Of a stretch of 42,933 nt of DNA, positions 22,765 to 34,678 are shown in pieces; positions within the stretch are counted from its first letter, which is position 1; every line of letters starts with the position of its first letter. The position numbers and the translations under genes were made by a program. The notes under the pieces were generated by a model, which had not been told where the DNA came from, searched no databases, and was given only the letters and a program-made list of their open reading frames with translations. Source of the DNA: Conidiobolus incongruus B7586 (taxonomy: Eukaryota; Entomophthoromycota; Entomophthoromycetes; Entomophthorales; Conidiobolaceae); assembly GCA_000697335.1 (NCBI GenBank), contig JNEM01009931.1, positions 1 to 42,933 on the forward strand, written 5' to 3'.

Positions 22765-23035
22765 ATTATTAGTTGGGAGGTAATCTGTCAGACTGTGCAA
22801 ACCTCCTCGCCAAGCCCTGGAATGAGGCCGGCAAGTTCATCCACTTGAGATAAATATACCAAGATATTTATCTCAACTCGTCCCTTTACAGAGGTCGCAC
22901 TTATGATCATCCACCAGATTTTTGAACTGTGTCTAAGTTGATGAACAAAGACCAGAAATGTACTATATACATGATCCTGTAAAGTACAGTCGTTAACTTT
23001 AAAATGTTCAAATTTTGAGATATATTTATACATAA
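22765..23035. other. G+C-richer island with a 13-bp perfect hairpin, unclassified
   Basis: Sharp compositional rise against A/T-only flanks. At 22845-22876 TTGAGATAAATAT and ATATTTATCTCAA form a perfect 13-bp stem with a 6-nt loop ACCAAG. The minus strand happens to stay open for 81 codons, but the frame has no recognisable domain and crosses the hairpin, so coding is doubtful. No second copy is in the window. An LTR/SINE relic or a structured RNA gene would both fit. Confidence 0.4.
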
Positions 23036-23447
23036 TCTGAAAAAATTGAGATTAAATTATTATTATGGGAACAAATTTTGAGTTTTAGATTTTTGATTTA
23101 AATTTGTCAAAAAATTAATGTTGGGTATTAAATTATTATAAGTGTGAATAATATAAAATAAAAAATTTTTATTAATATATTTTTGAAGAATTAGTATACA
23201 ATAATGATATATATTTGAGTTATATAAATTATTAACTAATAACTTGTATTTTTAATCTGTAATTATGAGTGAAAGGACAGATTCTTATAATAACTGAAAA
23301 ATATTAATTCATAATGATATTTCAAATCATGACTAAAATTGGTTATTAACATAATGTAAAAAATTAAAGAATATAGTAATAAATTCAACGAATAAAATAA
23401 TAGGTACAAGTTCATTTATTAATAGTTATCTGAATAATTTAACATAA

Positions 23448-24590
23448 TCAAATTTTTTGTAATACAATTCAATCAAACTCTTTATCAAATATTATTATGT
23501 AGGGACTTATAACAATTTTCTTCATATTCTTGGTAAAATTTTTCAATAGATTTCTGCTTTGGAAAGAATTTAGGATATTTGGAAAGACCATATGTGACAT
23601 GATTATAGCATACTCTTTTAAATCCAGCCTTAGTGAATTCAGTAATATCTCCAATTGTATCAATATAAGCAACTTTGAATTTGCTTTTCAAAGATTCTAA
23701 AACCCTATGAACCTGACCCCTTGACCTATTATATAGCGATGTTCACGTTGGATAAATGTTCCTATTTTAAATCCTTCAACTTTAAAAATGAAATCCATTC
23801 ACGATTGACTGAATCAGGAAAATTAGTTCCTTGCAAACGTTAATATTCACAATTCTTGAAGTTTTTAATTCTTTATATCTCAATTCGAGTCATTGTTTCA
23901 GATATTTATTAGACAATTCAATAAATCACTTTGTCATCTACACATCATCCCTCTTATTAGCATGTTCTAATCAGGACTTTAAAGTACGATATTCTGACAT
24001 ACAATGTAAGGATATGTAGCAAGATGCAAAATCCACAGTCTGATTTTTTACAATTTAATCATAATGAGCCCTTCCAATGTAGTTTATTTGTAACTGAATG
24101 TTGCTTGAATGAACAAGCTATTATTAATAGCCAATTTCACTATCATTAACACATTTTAACACCTCACCAAACTCGTTCTATGCTAAATTGTTATAGTGAA
24201 CCATCCTTGTGTTCAAGTTTGTAGCAATTCAAGGTCAATAGTTTTCAATTTGATCCAGTAATCGATTAATTATAAACATTGAATTTTTACAATAACTTCA
24301 GACAAAGTCTATAATGTTCAGACTGGTTATATTGAAAGAAAATAAGAGGACTAAGTTAAATGATATCAACATTGCGAATGCTTATGTATTTTAAATAAAA
24401 ATACCTGGTAATTCATTATTTTTCGTCCCAAAAATATTCTATATGAATTGCATTGAAATTCTTTTATTATTATTTTCTATTGATTTATTAAATAAGTTTA
24501 GGAATATAAATTAAATGAATGCTGTTATTCATCTGAATTGATTTTGATCATTTACTTTGCTTATGTATTTATTCATCTTTTGGCACGATA
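23448..24590 (-). pseudogene. Decayed SABATH methyltransferase paralog
   Basis: The minus strand aligns end to end with the intact gene at 27508-28669. The last exon relic runs from about 24350 down to 23448. A clean reading (KFKVAYIDTIGDITEFTK, then YNHVTYGLSKYPKFFPKQKS) matches intact KFKIVNIDTIQDSTEFNR and YNQILTGLSQHSQMFPNQKA. Its last codons, IFDKEFD-stop-IVLQKI, mirror intact IFNSEFEWILLQKI in another frame: at least one frameshift and a stop in place of Trp. Many more stops lie in the N-terminal half. Exon 2 is recognisable at about 24406-24495, including both intron junctions (acceptor-side ttag, donor-side tacctg), and exon 1 perhaps near 24540-24590. Because the intron positions are kept, the copy arose by DNA duplication and not by reverse transcription. 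It is in the same orientation as the intact gene, about 3 kb away. Confidence 0.88.
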
Positions 24591-24591
24591 T

Positions 24592-26318
24592 TAATATTAT
24601 TGTTTTATAATCTTCTCTCCTGATTTTGTGCTTCAGGAAACAAATTAACTATGATAAAATAATTTTATATTAATCTCTGGAACACAATATCTCTATCCAA
24701 GTTTCAACCGGGATATTAAGATATTAATCTATTAATCATTAAAATGATTATTAATAACTTTGTGTAAAACAAATATAGTTTCAATTTTCATAATTTATTT
24801 TTCTATATTTCATTCTATATTATTTCAACATTATTAGCACCTATTGACATTTCATAAAATTGAAATATTTCTTTATCATACGATAAATCTCTAATATTTG
24901 AAAAAATAAACAAATTATAACCATATTTACTCTGATGATTTCTAACTTAAAAAATTTTTCACCTAAAAAGAGAAAACGTGTTTATTCAATATATTGATAT
25001 GATTGGGTATTATATTCCAAAAAATTATATGATTTAGTTTGATTTTTGTATTTTGAATATTTTGAATTGGAAATTGGTATTTATAATTGAAATTTAATTT
25101 TAATATATTATACATTAATATCCAATTTTATCAAAAATCTCTAAAATGTAGTATATTGATTAGAGTAAAATAGTTTTATTTATAAATAGAATTATTGGAA
25201 CAGAAATATTGATAGAGTGAGCCTCATGTGAAGCTATTATTCTGGATAGACTCTACTTTAGATAAGATATATAAGATATTGGATTTATTAAAATTGATAA
25301 CTTGAATTTATAACAATATTTTAAACCTTCATACTATCTACATTTGTACTAGCCTAAAAGTTGATTGGTTATTTCATTGTAATCAAAATTTAATTGAGCT
25401 CTACAGGTTGAAATAGCTCTGACATTTTCTACAATATAAAAGTAATACTAAGTGTAAATTTTCATCAACATTCAATCACTAATATAGGCAGTGTAATGAA
25501 AAAAAATCATCAATTGGATGTAAAGCATTATTTGTCTTCATTCCAAAAAGATTTTTAATTTCATTTAGATTTAACATATATCAAGTTTTATTTCAGTAAT
25601 TAAACTTAATAAATATCTAAAAAAATAATTTAATTTTTAAATAAGCTTATTGTTTTAGCAAAAAACATGTGTATAGAAATTGATATTTAATTAAAACAAT
25701 TTAAAGAAATTAACCATAGAATATGAGGGAAAAGAATTCTTAAAACTGGTCAAAATGAGTAAATTGAGTTGGACGTTTATGTAACTTTCATTTTAATTCT
25801 ATCATCAAAATTATGATAAGATAGTAGATTCAACTTTTTCATCAATATATAGGAAATTTATCTATAATTGTAAATTATATATCTATTATATTAACCTTAG
25901 TCCTGTAAATAATTTAAATATTATTTTTGTATATAAAAAACTTGAATTTTAAATATATATATATATAACATAGTGTACAATCGACCCAACCAAAAGCTCT
26001 ATGAACCATGGGAATATGATTTTGGATAAAAATTAGAATCGGATCTGTGAAAAAATTTTTAAATATTTATATCTTGAAATATGAATGCAAGATGATAATA
26101 ATTTTAAATTAGTATTATATATCTATTAATTTTGATCCAAAAGATACAAAGAGAGCTAAAAATAAAATCTAAAAAATTCATTATTTTCAACATGATTGTT
26201 TCAAAAAAGGGTATAAAATTGCTCGGACTGGAAGTTGTGATAGTAAATTTATTTTCAATTTATATTCAAATAATGTAATTTAAATTATCTAAGCTGTGAT
26301 AAATTGATAAAAATATTA
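24592..26318. other. A+T-rich stretch without recognised gene
   Basis: No gene seen. An AT run occurs near 25955-25968. Short mixed patches (25180-25260, 25370-25440) hold no open frame. Confidence 0.55.
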
Positions 26319-26322
26319 ATAT

Positions 26323-26655
26323 TGTCAAGAGTCAGGTGACTCACTTCTACACAAATAATCTTACATCAACCTAATGTTAAAGTCATTTCTCCCTCGCATA
26401 CCATCTGCTCCCACTCTATCTTTCAATTGGCCGATGATGCAAGTCACCGGAGAATCTCATGAATCACCTTACCCAACTCACTCTTTACAAAACCCGGAAT
26501 TAGAGCTATCCTCAGAACGAAGAGTTCGATCTAGGTCCTCCCAGCTATTTGACTTAAACCAGTAAACCCCTATCTCCCTAACACTTACCTGGAATTCCGC
26601 AGATCTCTCTCTTTTATTTAAACTACTCTGGGCACGGCTTTCCTAAGACGTGTTA
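26323..26655 (-). mobile_element. Solo LTR-like relic, family 1, copy 2
   Basis: The same 333-bp unit as at 4719-5051 and the same orientation, flanked by ATAT on each side (perfect 4-bp target duplication). The minus strand shows TTTAAATAAAAGAGAG as a promoter-like block near its start, followed some 20 nt on by a splice-donor-like AGGTAAGT. No neighbouring internal retroelement sequence is present. A fossil of similar age to copy 1. Confidence 0.65.
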
Positions 26656-26659
26656 ATAT

Positions 26660-27507
26660 CAAGACGGTATATTTATTATTAATTATCCATATAGTTACCA
26701 TAATTATTACTGAATTCCTCTCTAATTTTAATAATATAATTAAATTGATATCACAAAATTATTCAAATATTGTAGTATATTTCATATTATTCCGAATATA
26801 ATATAATAATCTTGATAAATAAAATTATAACCAAAATAAATAGAATTAAATTTTACTGTAGAATTAGTAATTATAAAAAATTTATTTTAACAGATATTTC
26901 AAAATGAAACTTAAACATTTTTAGATAAAAAATATATATTAAATTTTTTTGATTAATGTTAAATTCTACAATTGATAATATACAATTTTCCAATACTAAA
27001 TTATTAAAATAATTTTGATATAAGAGATTTATCTAATGAATTTGAATATTTAACTATTTGAATACAATGTTTTTAGGTTGGAGATAATATCAGGTAAATC
27101 ATTAACTACAATTGAGAGTAATTAATCAATATATGATTATTTTAAAACTATTTTATTACAAATAATGATTGTTCAATTACAGGTATATTTTTAATAGATT
27201 AAAGTAATATGATCAATTTCTTATCTAAGATATAAATATAATGGATAAGTATTTTACTTCGTAATAATTATAGTTAAATGAAAATTAAAAGTATACCATA
27301 TTTCTTAAAAATAGAAAATTATACTAAATATTTTAATATAAAATTCCTAATTAATTATAACTTTCTTTAACTTTGTAATTAAGAAAAAGTAATTAAATTT
27401 AAAAAAATCTTAAAAAAACTTGAAAATTATTATTAAATCAACAATTTTATTTCTATTAAATATCAATATTAATAATATATATTATTTTATAAAATTTTTA
27501 AAACAAA
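26660..27507. other. A+T-rich stretch downstream of the methyltransferase gene
   Basis: No gene, repeat copy or G+C-richer patch was recognised. It would contain the 3' flank of the methyltransferase. Confidence 0.55.
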
Positions 27508-28669
27508 TTAAATTTTTTGTAATAAAATCCATTCAAATTCTGAGTTAAAAATAATATTATCTTGACCTTGAAATATTTGATCTTCAAATCCATTATAAAA
27601 TTGATCAATTGCTTTTTGATTAGGGAACATTTGAGAATGTTGAGAAAGTCCAGTGAGGATTTGATTATAGAGGATTGCTCTACATCCAGATCGATTGAAT
27701 TCTGTAGAATCTTGAATTGTATCAATATTGACTATTTTGAATTTTCCTTCTAAAGATTTTAATATGTTTTGAATTTGTTCTTTTGAACGAGAATACACTG
27801 GAAGATTCACATTTGACAATTGATGGTGAGATATACCCTTCAATTTCAAAATTGACATCCATGCTTGATTCACTATAAAATGGAAATTGCAATATGTCCA
27901 AACGTTGAAACTGACAATTCCTGAAGTTTTTAATTCCTCGTATCTTAATTCGAGCCACTGTTTAAGGTATTTATCAGACATTTCAATAAACCATTTAGTC
28001 ATTTCTAAATCATCACTCTGATTTGTGTGTGCTAAGCCATAGTTTAAACTACGATATTCAGGCATCCAATGTAACGAAGCGTAACAAAATGCAAAATCTA
28101 TTGATTCATTTTCTACAATTTGCTCATAATAAGTTTTTCCAATGCACTTCGTTTGTAATTGAATGTGGTTTGATTGAATCAAGGAGTGATTTTGATATCC
28201 AATTTCACGATCACTTACGCATTTTAATACTTCATCGAAGTCATTGTCTGGCAAGTCATTATGGTAAATCATCATGGTATCCAAGTTCCTGGCGAGTGAG
28301 GGTCGTTGGTATTGAATTTGATCAAATAATTGGTTGATTACATGCATCGAATTTTTACCATGGCTACAGGCGAAGTCTACAATGTTCAAAGAGCTATCAT
28401 CGGATGGCAATAAGGGAACTAATATAACATTTAGAAAATTGATATACTATAATCTGATTTCATTTACCTGTCAATTTTAAATACTTCTTGCCCAAATTAA
28501 TCCACTTCAGCTGCATTGATGATGCCTCATTATAATTTTCCATTGATTTGCTCACTAAGAGGTGATTAGACTCAAAAATTAACAGGTGAATTTATAAGTC
28601 AAACTTACCACTCTCATGTTGATCAATGGGATTGACACGCTTAGGTTCATATACATTACTAGTTAGCAT
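27508..28669 (-). CDS. SABATH-type S-adenosylmethionine-dependent carboxyl methyltransferase (three exons)
   Basis: Exons 28609-28669, 28468-28554 and 27508-28418 join in frame to 352 residues; the introns are 54 and 49 nt (GTAAGT...TTAG and GTAAAT...TTAG). The start ATG opens MLTSNVYEPKR. Exon 2 supplies MENYNEASSMQLKW, where the family has its N-terminal SAM/substrate clamp. Motif I is IVDFACSHGKNS (62-73), equivalent to family VDLGCSSGPNT. Next come NDLPDNDF (about 102-109; the SABATH hallmark NDLPGNDFN) and GKTYYEQI...SIDFAFCYASLHW (about 143-167; family GSFY...S.SLHWLS). These enzymes methylate carboxyl groups (occasionally ring nitrogen) of small acids; the substrate here cannot be told from sequence. 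Family known mainly from plants, with members in bacteria and some fungi. One decayed copy and one fragment lie nearby on the same strand. Soluble, no signal peptide. Confidence 0.85.
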
Positions 28670-28714
28670 CTTAAACAATTCGTATATTTTTAAAAAGTAA
28701 GTGAGAATTTGTGA

Positions 28715-28724
28715 CTTTTATATA
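28715..28724 (-). promoter_or_regulatory. TATA box of the methyltransferase gene
   Basis: TATATAAAAG on the minus strand, 46-55 nt before the chosen start codon. It supports the three-exon model over a start within the last exon, which has no ATG near its beginning. Confidence 0.55.
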
Positions 28725-30570
28725 AGCATATTGAAATTAGTTTGTTTATGCGATCATACAATTTTATAATACTTTACTTAATATGATTTAAGCTGAACTC
28801 CTATGAGAATTATTTAAAATTCCCCTCGATCTACAAAGATCAAAAGTATTACTATCGCATTTTAAAATCAAAAATTACAATTATTCGATTCTATATGAAT
28901 TAAGCATGTATGTTATTAATAAATTTAGAATACATTTTTAATATTTATATAATATACATAGCAATCTAATTATTATGTACTGTATAAAAAATCATGATAC
29001 CAATAGTGAATATGTTTATAATCAGTTTTTAAAACATAAAAACCAATATTAATCAAACTATTGAATTCTTTCTATAATATTTAAAAAGATAATCAATTTA
29101 CCAAGGTGACCTACATATCAAACTGCTGATTTAGTATAATTTTAGGAAATTTACTAACTTTAATTTACAATTAGGATCCCCTTAATGGTTTTTATCCAAT
29201 CAAAGTGTAATACTTCAAATTCAAAAAAAAAATCTCCACAATTGATTAAGAATAAACTGAAAACACACATCCCACATCTATTACTAGGAGATGTTTAATG
29301 AGTAGTGAGATAATTAAATCAATAGTCTATTAGTTTAACTATTGATTGGTTAATCTTGGTTGTTACAAATTAATATTATATATATATATATATATATATT
29401 CATTTTCTAATAATATTAATAATATATTTTTTATTTTAATGAATTATTGGAGAATATGTTATACATATATCAATCTTATCTATTCCAATTAAGAAAAAAA
29501 GCGGGATATTTAACTAAATATTTAAAGTTAATTTTTATAATTGCAGTACTTTACCCAGTTTAGGTTTTTAACATATTATCAATGAAATAAATTTTATTTT
29601 CATTTATAGTATTTTAATAAAAAAAATTTCTAACTTAAAATTGATTGAAATGTGTGTTAAATTTTTTAATCAAACAAAATACGGAGATTATTTCCTCCAC
29701 ATGTTCTCCTTATTAAGTTTTAGTCTAAATCAAACTTAAATGTAATCATATTATAATGAAAATTAAATAATAATAATAATAACAATTGTATGTTGTAGTT
29801 ATCTAATTGAATAGAAGTAATATTTTAATTTTGATTAATATAAATTATGACATATATATTTAGAATTGTAAATAATCAAAAGTTTTATCCTATTTTCTAA
29901 ATACAACAGTTTAATAATCGTGTAATATATTGTATACAATATTATCTTATAATGAACCTAAAATCAAATTCATGTATACTGATCCAATATTTAAACCTTA
30001 ATTCTATAATTATTATTAATTGATAAAAATGACAATATAATATCAACCAACATCAAAATTATTTAAATTAACAAGATTAGCATTTTATAGTTAAATTTTG
30101 ATAAAATATCAACAATAAATTATTCAGAATTATATTATAAAAGTATTTATTATTTTGTTGATTGTTAATAAATTAAACTTATAAATTAAACCTGTTTTAA
30201 ACTATTTAATTCAATCTGGAACAGACTAATTTTAAAAAAATTATATGAATGAGTTTATTATCCACAACGTCTCAAAAAATTAGTGATTTAATATAGTCTA
30301 CCTTTATTTACTTTTCTCTTAGTGCTAAACAATTTCTATATTAGAAGGTACATTGGGCTTATTTAATTAAAAATATCAATCTAATTTGTTAATTAGTTAG
30401 TATAATGAAGTATAGTGTGTACTGATAGTATCATCATAATGGACTTACTAATATTCAAAAGAATTTTTTGAAATTATAATAAATTTTATAAAATTTAAAA
30501 TTTTTTATTAATAAAAATTTTTGAATTTAACTCAGATAAATTATTATAGAAATTTATAGAATGAAATTTT

Positions 30571-30608
<38 letters not shown>

Positions 30609-31084
30609 AATTTATTTAGAAATGAAATTAATTTTGGAAATATAAAAATTAGATAAAAAATTGAATCAATATCAATTTCCCATACTATTCAAAGGAAATG
30701 ACTGGATTTTATATGGAAACACTCATATAAATTTATCTAAATTTTCCATCATATTATTATAATATTTTAGGTTTATCTACTTCTTTGAGAAAATTACGTT
30801 ACGATAAAATGATACTGTAATGATATATTATGTTAAAAAGATTAAATTGGTATATCAAACCTTTTGATTCAAAGCTGCTTCATTTATTTCAGTATATTTA
30901 ATAGATTATATTATGGGATTTAAACAACATCATGCAGTATCTATAACTCAAAATCCCTCAAACATATTAAACTGTAATCTATTTACTAGGATCTTATATA
31001 AATAATATAGCATAGATTGCTATATATTTAAATATTATTAATAAAATATCAAACTGTTTCAATCTTTTCTGGGGAGGTTATTAA
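28725..31084. other. A+T-rich stretch without recognised gene
   Basis: About 2.3 kb with no gene. AT runs at about 29375-29399 and 30573-30605. This is where the 3' part of the third methyltransferase copy would be expected, but nothing alignable remains. Confidence 0.5.
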
Positions 31085-31528
31085 ATAAAAATGATTACTG
31101 TAGATGCAGGAGAAATAGACTTTTACAACTTAAACAGGGAATCGCCAGTAGTATATGATAGCTTACTACAGAGTTGAGGGAAATTAATGGGCTTCGCCAA
31201 ATAAGGAGAAAAATAACTTAGTATAAATCAAGTTCTTTGAATAAAGTGGGTATCTCGCACTCATCACAACTCAATCCTTTTGTGAGTGCTGCAAGAAAAA
31301 CTTAGAGACTGGATACGCTTAAAATGAAGATAATTAGTGTACGTTTATTAATTAACTTATGATAATCTTATACTAGATTCAATTGTTGGTTCTTGTAGAC
31401 AGAAATGGCTCACTGACGAAAAGTGATAAAATCAGCCAATTCATGAAATGAGTGATTTTCAATGTGATTTCTTGATTCAGTGTATTAATCATAGTTTTTT
31501 GAGTGATTGACAAGGTTATTCCCCATCT
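31085..31528 (+). mobile_element. Solo LTR-like relic, family 3, copy 1
   Basis: About 440 bp, matched in inverted orientation by 34679-35114. Shared words include GGGAATCGCCAGT near the left end, TTCTTTGAATAAAGT, TTGTGAGTG, TTATGATAATCTTATA and TTGAGTGATTGACA at the right end. The left edge is less well kept than in copy 2, so that boundary is approximate. It interrupts the fragmentary third methyltransferase copy, whose remaining part begins directly at its right edge. A fossil without internal domain. Confidence 0.6.
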
Positions 31529-31725
31529 GTTGCAACCAAAATCTACAATAATCAACTAATTGTCACACATTTGTAACAGAGGAGCAAATTTAACACAAGT
31601 GAATGATTTACTTTTTTTAGTAATAATTTACTTGCCAATTCCAAATTTTTCTTGTTCAAATTAATCTATTTCAACTTCATGTAAGAAGTTTCATTATAAT
31701 TTTCCTTTGATTTACTAGTTATACA
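31529..31725 (-). pseudogene. Fragment of a third SABATH methyltransferase copy
   Basis: On the minus strand 31632-31725 matches exon 2 of the intact gene. Plus-strand words tacttgccaatt, ttcttgttcaaattaatc and cattataattttcctttgattta stand for intact tacctgtcaatt, ttcttgcccaaattaatc and cattataattttccattgattt. 31529-31596 weakly matches the first part of exon 3 (aaatctacaat for gaagtctacaat). Similarity stops exactly at the LTR-like relic on the left, and exon 1 is not found on the right. It lies on the same strand as the other two copies. Confidence 0.65.
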
Positions 31726-33431
31726 ATTATTAACGTAAAATATTTTCATTTTACTTCAATTCATTAATTGTTTTAATATTAGAAATCTATCAACTCTTCA
31801 AAATATTATTTAAATTACTAAGCATATTTATTATTATGCTAAAAATTCATTTTTATTTCTACAATTTTAGACATTTTTTTAATTTAACATTAATAAAAAC
31901 GTTTGATATCAATAATTTGGAAAATTACCAATATATAATTTGTATTCAAAAATATGTATTAAATTATTAATTGAAAAACTGACTTTAACACTAATTTAAA
32001 TCCAGATAAAAATCCAACCTTATATTCCAGAAATAGTGACTAAATAATATATTTAATCTCTCTTGAATTCAATACAACTTTAATTGATGAATTAAATATA
32101 ATAAAAAATATTTTCAAACCATTATGAAACGAAAATTAGCATAGGATTGAAATGTATATATTCAAAAATTCTTGATTGTAATAATTATTTCTAGATTTTT
32201 ATTTTAATATTAATTTCCATATAAATAAATAAAAACTTGAAATTTCACAATAATCAAGAATATTTTGATATTTATAATTTTTATTAAAAAATCTGAATTA
32301 CAGTAAATTTATTATAAATGAATTATATAATTTTTACTTAATTTTTTTAATAATTTAATATAAAATGAACATTTTATTAATTTCAATGGTATAAAAGTTT
32401 GTTCAACATTTTTAAATTTAAGGAAAATATTTTGCATCAACCTTAAAGTACAATGATTCAACATATTATATAATATTACTTTTAATTAATTATTAAACAT
32501 ATTTTTATACAACATATTGAATGATTATTTCATTTTTAAATTAAAAATTTGTTTTGTAATACTAATTAATACTTAAAATTTATTTTTTGGTACTAGATAA
32601 CTTAAAATAAACCTTTCAATATATTATTATAACGATATAATTGATATAGATAATAACTTTAATATATAAATATGACACCAATAAAAAAATGATATTAACA
32701 ATAATATAGTTTAAATTTATTTCAAATATATATTGATTATATAATATAATATAATGATATTACAGAAATTAATATTATTGATATATAATTGAATAAGAAA
32801 TTTGGTAATTTTAATAAATTTTGAAAAATTCAAGATTATTATTGAATTATTAATTTTAAAATGATATAATTAAATAAGAAATAAAAATTTCCTTTTCAAA
32901 CTATTTTCTCTGAAAATTTTTAACTATTCGCTCATTTTTTAAAGTATTTTTTTATTCAAAAATATATTATATTTAATTTATGTACTTACATTAAAAAAAT
33001 ACTTGAAACTATAATATATTAAAATATAATAATAATTAATAAAAAAGTTTTCGATTATATAAATATGATATTAATGATTTTTATTTTCTAATTTATATAT
33101 TAACACTAATATAATATTTTAGAGTATTTATGTTTAATCCATTGTATTATATGTTAGAATTGGCTATAATTAAACTATTATATATATGTAGCCCCAATAA
33201 TACTCAAATATTATTATAAATATTTTATTCGTAGAAAAATTATATTATCAATAACTAATTATATTTTATTTTATTATCATTAATTATTCATATTTCAATA
33301 AATTCTAACTGATAGAATATTTATATATTTGAATAGTGAAATATAAACAATAAAAGATTAGATCAATTATGTATATATTAAAAATTGATTTAATTAATCA
33401 TGACTTAATATCAGTTAAGAATGATAGAGAC
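31726..33431. other. A+T-only stretch without recognised gene
   Basis: One of the most A+T-extreme stretches of the window. No open frame and no repeat was identified. Confidence 0.55.
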
Positions 33432-34676
33432 AGCAAATTTTTTAACTTCTGATTATTCAAACATATTGTTAGTTTTAAAAAATAAATTATATATGAAATA
33501 TTTAAAAGGATTGATATTTTCATACTATATATATATATTCATTTATATATATTTTCTTATCAATATATCTTTATTTAAAAATCTATTATTAATTTAATTA
33601 TATTTAAACCAAATAATGATTATTAAAAAACTTTTATTTTAATATTATTAAAATTTAATTACAAACCCTCTAAATTTATTTATGATTTGTAAAAAGTTTA
33701 TGAAGAAAGTGCTTTGTTTAAAACTACCACTTATTACTAAATCATGACTTTAAAGCTAAAAGGGATATTATTCAAAATTCATTAATATTTAAAAGATTAA
33801 TGTTTACTATTACTCTTTTGTTTATTAACCAAATCAAAAATTATATTGAAATATATTTTTGTATTTTAATTAAAAAATTATCAGGGGAATTTAATATTTA
33901 TTATATTAATATATTATATATTTTAAAACTCATATTGAGATTGTTTAATAAGAATATAAAACAAATATTTTATTATTTAAAAAAGGTATAAAAAATTGAA
34001 ATAACTATAGTTTAATATATTTATTAAAATATAAACAAGAACAAAAGTTTTAAAATTAAATTATTTGAATTATTAAATCAAATTTCTCGTAATCTTTAAA
34101 TTAAAAATAAAACAAATTGTAAAATCATTATAAATCCTTGTATAAATTTTAATAATTAAGTATTTTATGGACTATTAAATATTAACTGTTATAATAAATT
34201 ACAATATATATAATTTACTGTTTAATTTCTAAAAGAGAACCAATTAATGATTATTTATTTATAGTATTTTTTATTAGTATTTTTATTATAAATTATAAAT
34301 ATTTATTATTTTTATATTATAATTTTAAAATCAATATTTAATTAAAGCTTTAAAATATTTTTATATAAAAAATTTTAAAAAAAAACTACTTTGTTTAGTA
34401 TATTCATTGGATGATAAGTTATATGATTATAATTGATATATATAATTAAAAATTTGCTTACAAAATAGAAAATTCTTGTAAACTATATTAAATTATTTTA
34501 TAAAATATTAAATTTTAATTTTAAATAAATAGCATTATTTTTAGATATTAGAAACTTACCAAAAGTATAATAAAAAGTTATTAATAGATAATAAGAGTAT
34601 TTACCTTATATTATATATTTATTTTTATATATTATATATTAAAAATTATACTTAATTTTGATTTCAAAGTTTTATA
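33432..34676 (+). mobile_element. Decayed Tc1/mariner-type DNA transposon, copy C
   Basis: Collinear with copy A from the left terminal block (aaattttttaacttctgatt) through the helix-turn-helix relic (about 33800-33991; ITLLFINQIKNYIE, then INILYILKLILRL) to a worn right end. More diverged from A and B than they are from each other. It keeps a CAA codon after the HTH where copy A has TAA. A family 3 LTR-like relic sits directly at its right end. Confidence 0.5.
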
Positions 34677-34678
34677 AT

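Noticed and set aside
22788-23033. 81-codon minus-strand frame
   Set aside because: Runs through a perfect hairpin and shows no family; composition of the island alone can keep a frame open.
26374-26565. 63-codon frame
   Set aside because: Lies entirely inside a non-coding LTR-like repeat; a frame in the same repeat at 4883-5071 is on the other strand, so neither is constrained.
29371-30605. AT-dinucleotide runs as possible replication origin or centromere signal
   Set aside because: Such runs occur throughout the window (7539, 7993, 20766, 29375, 30573) and nothing else marks an origin.
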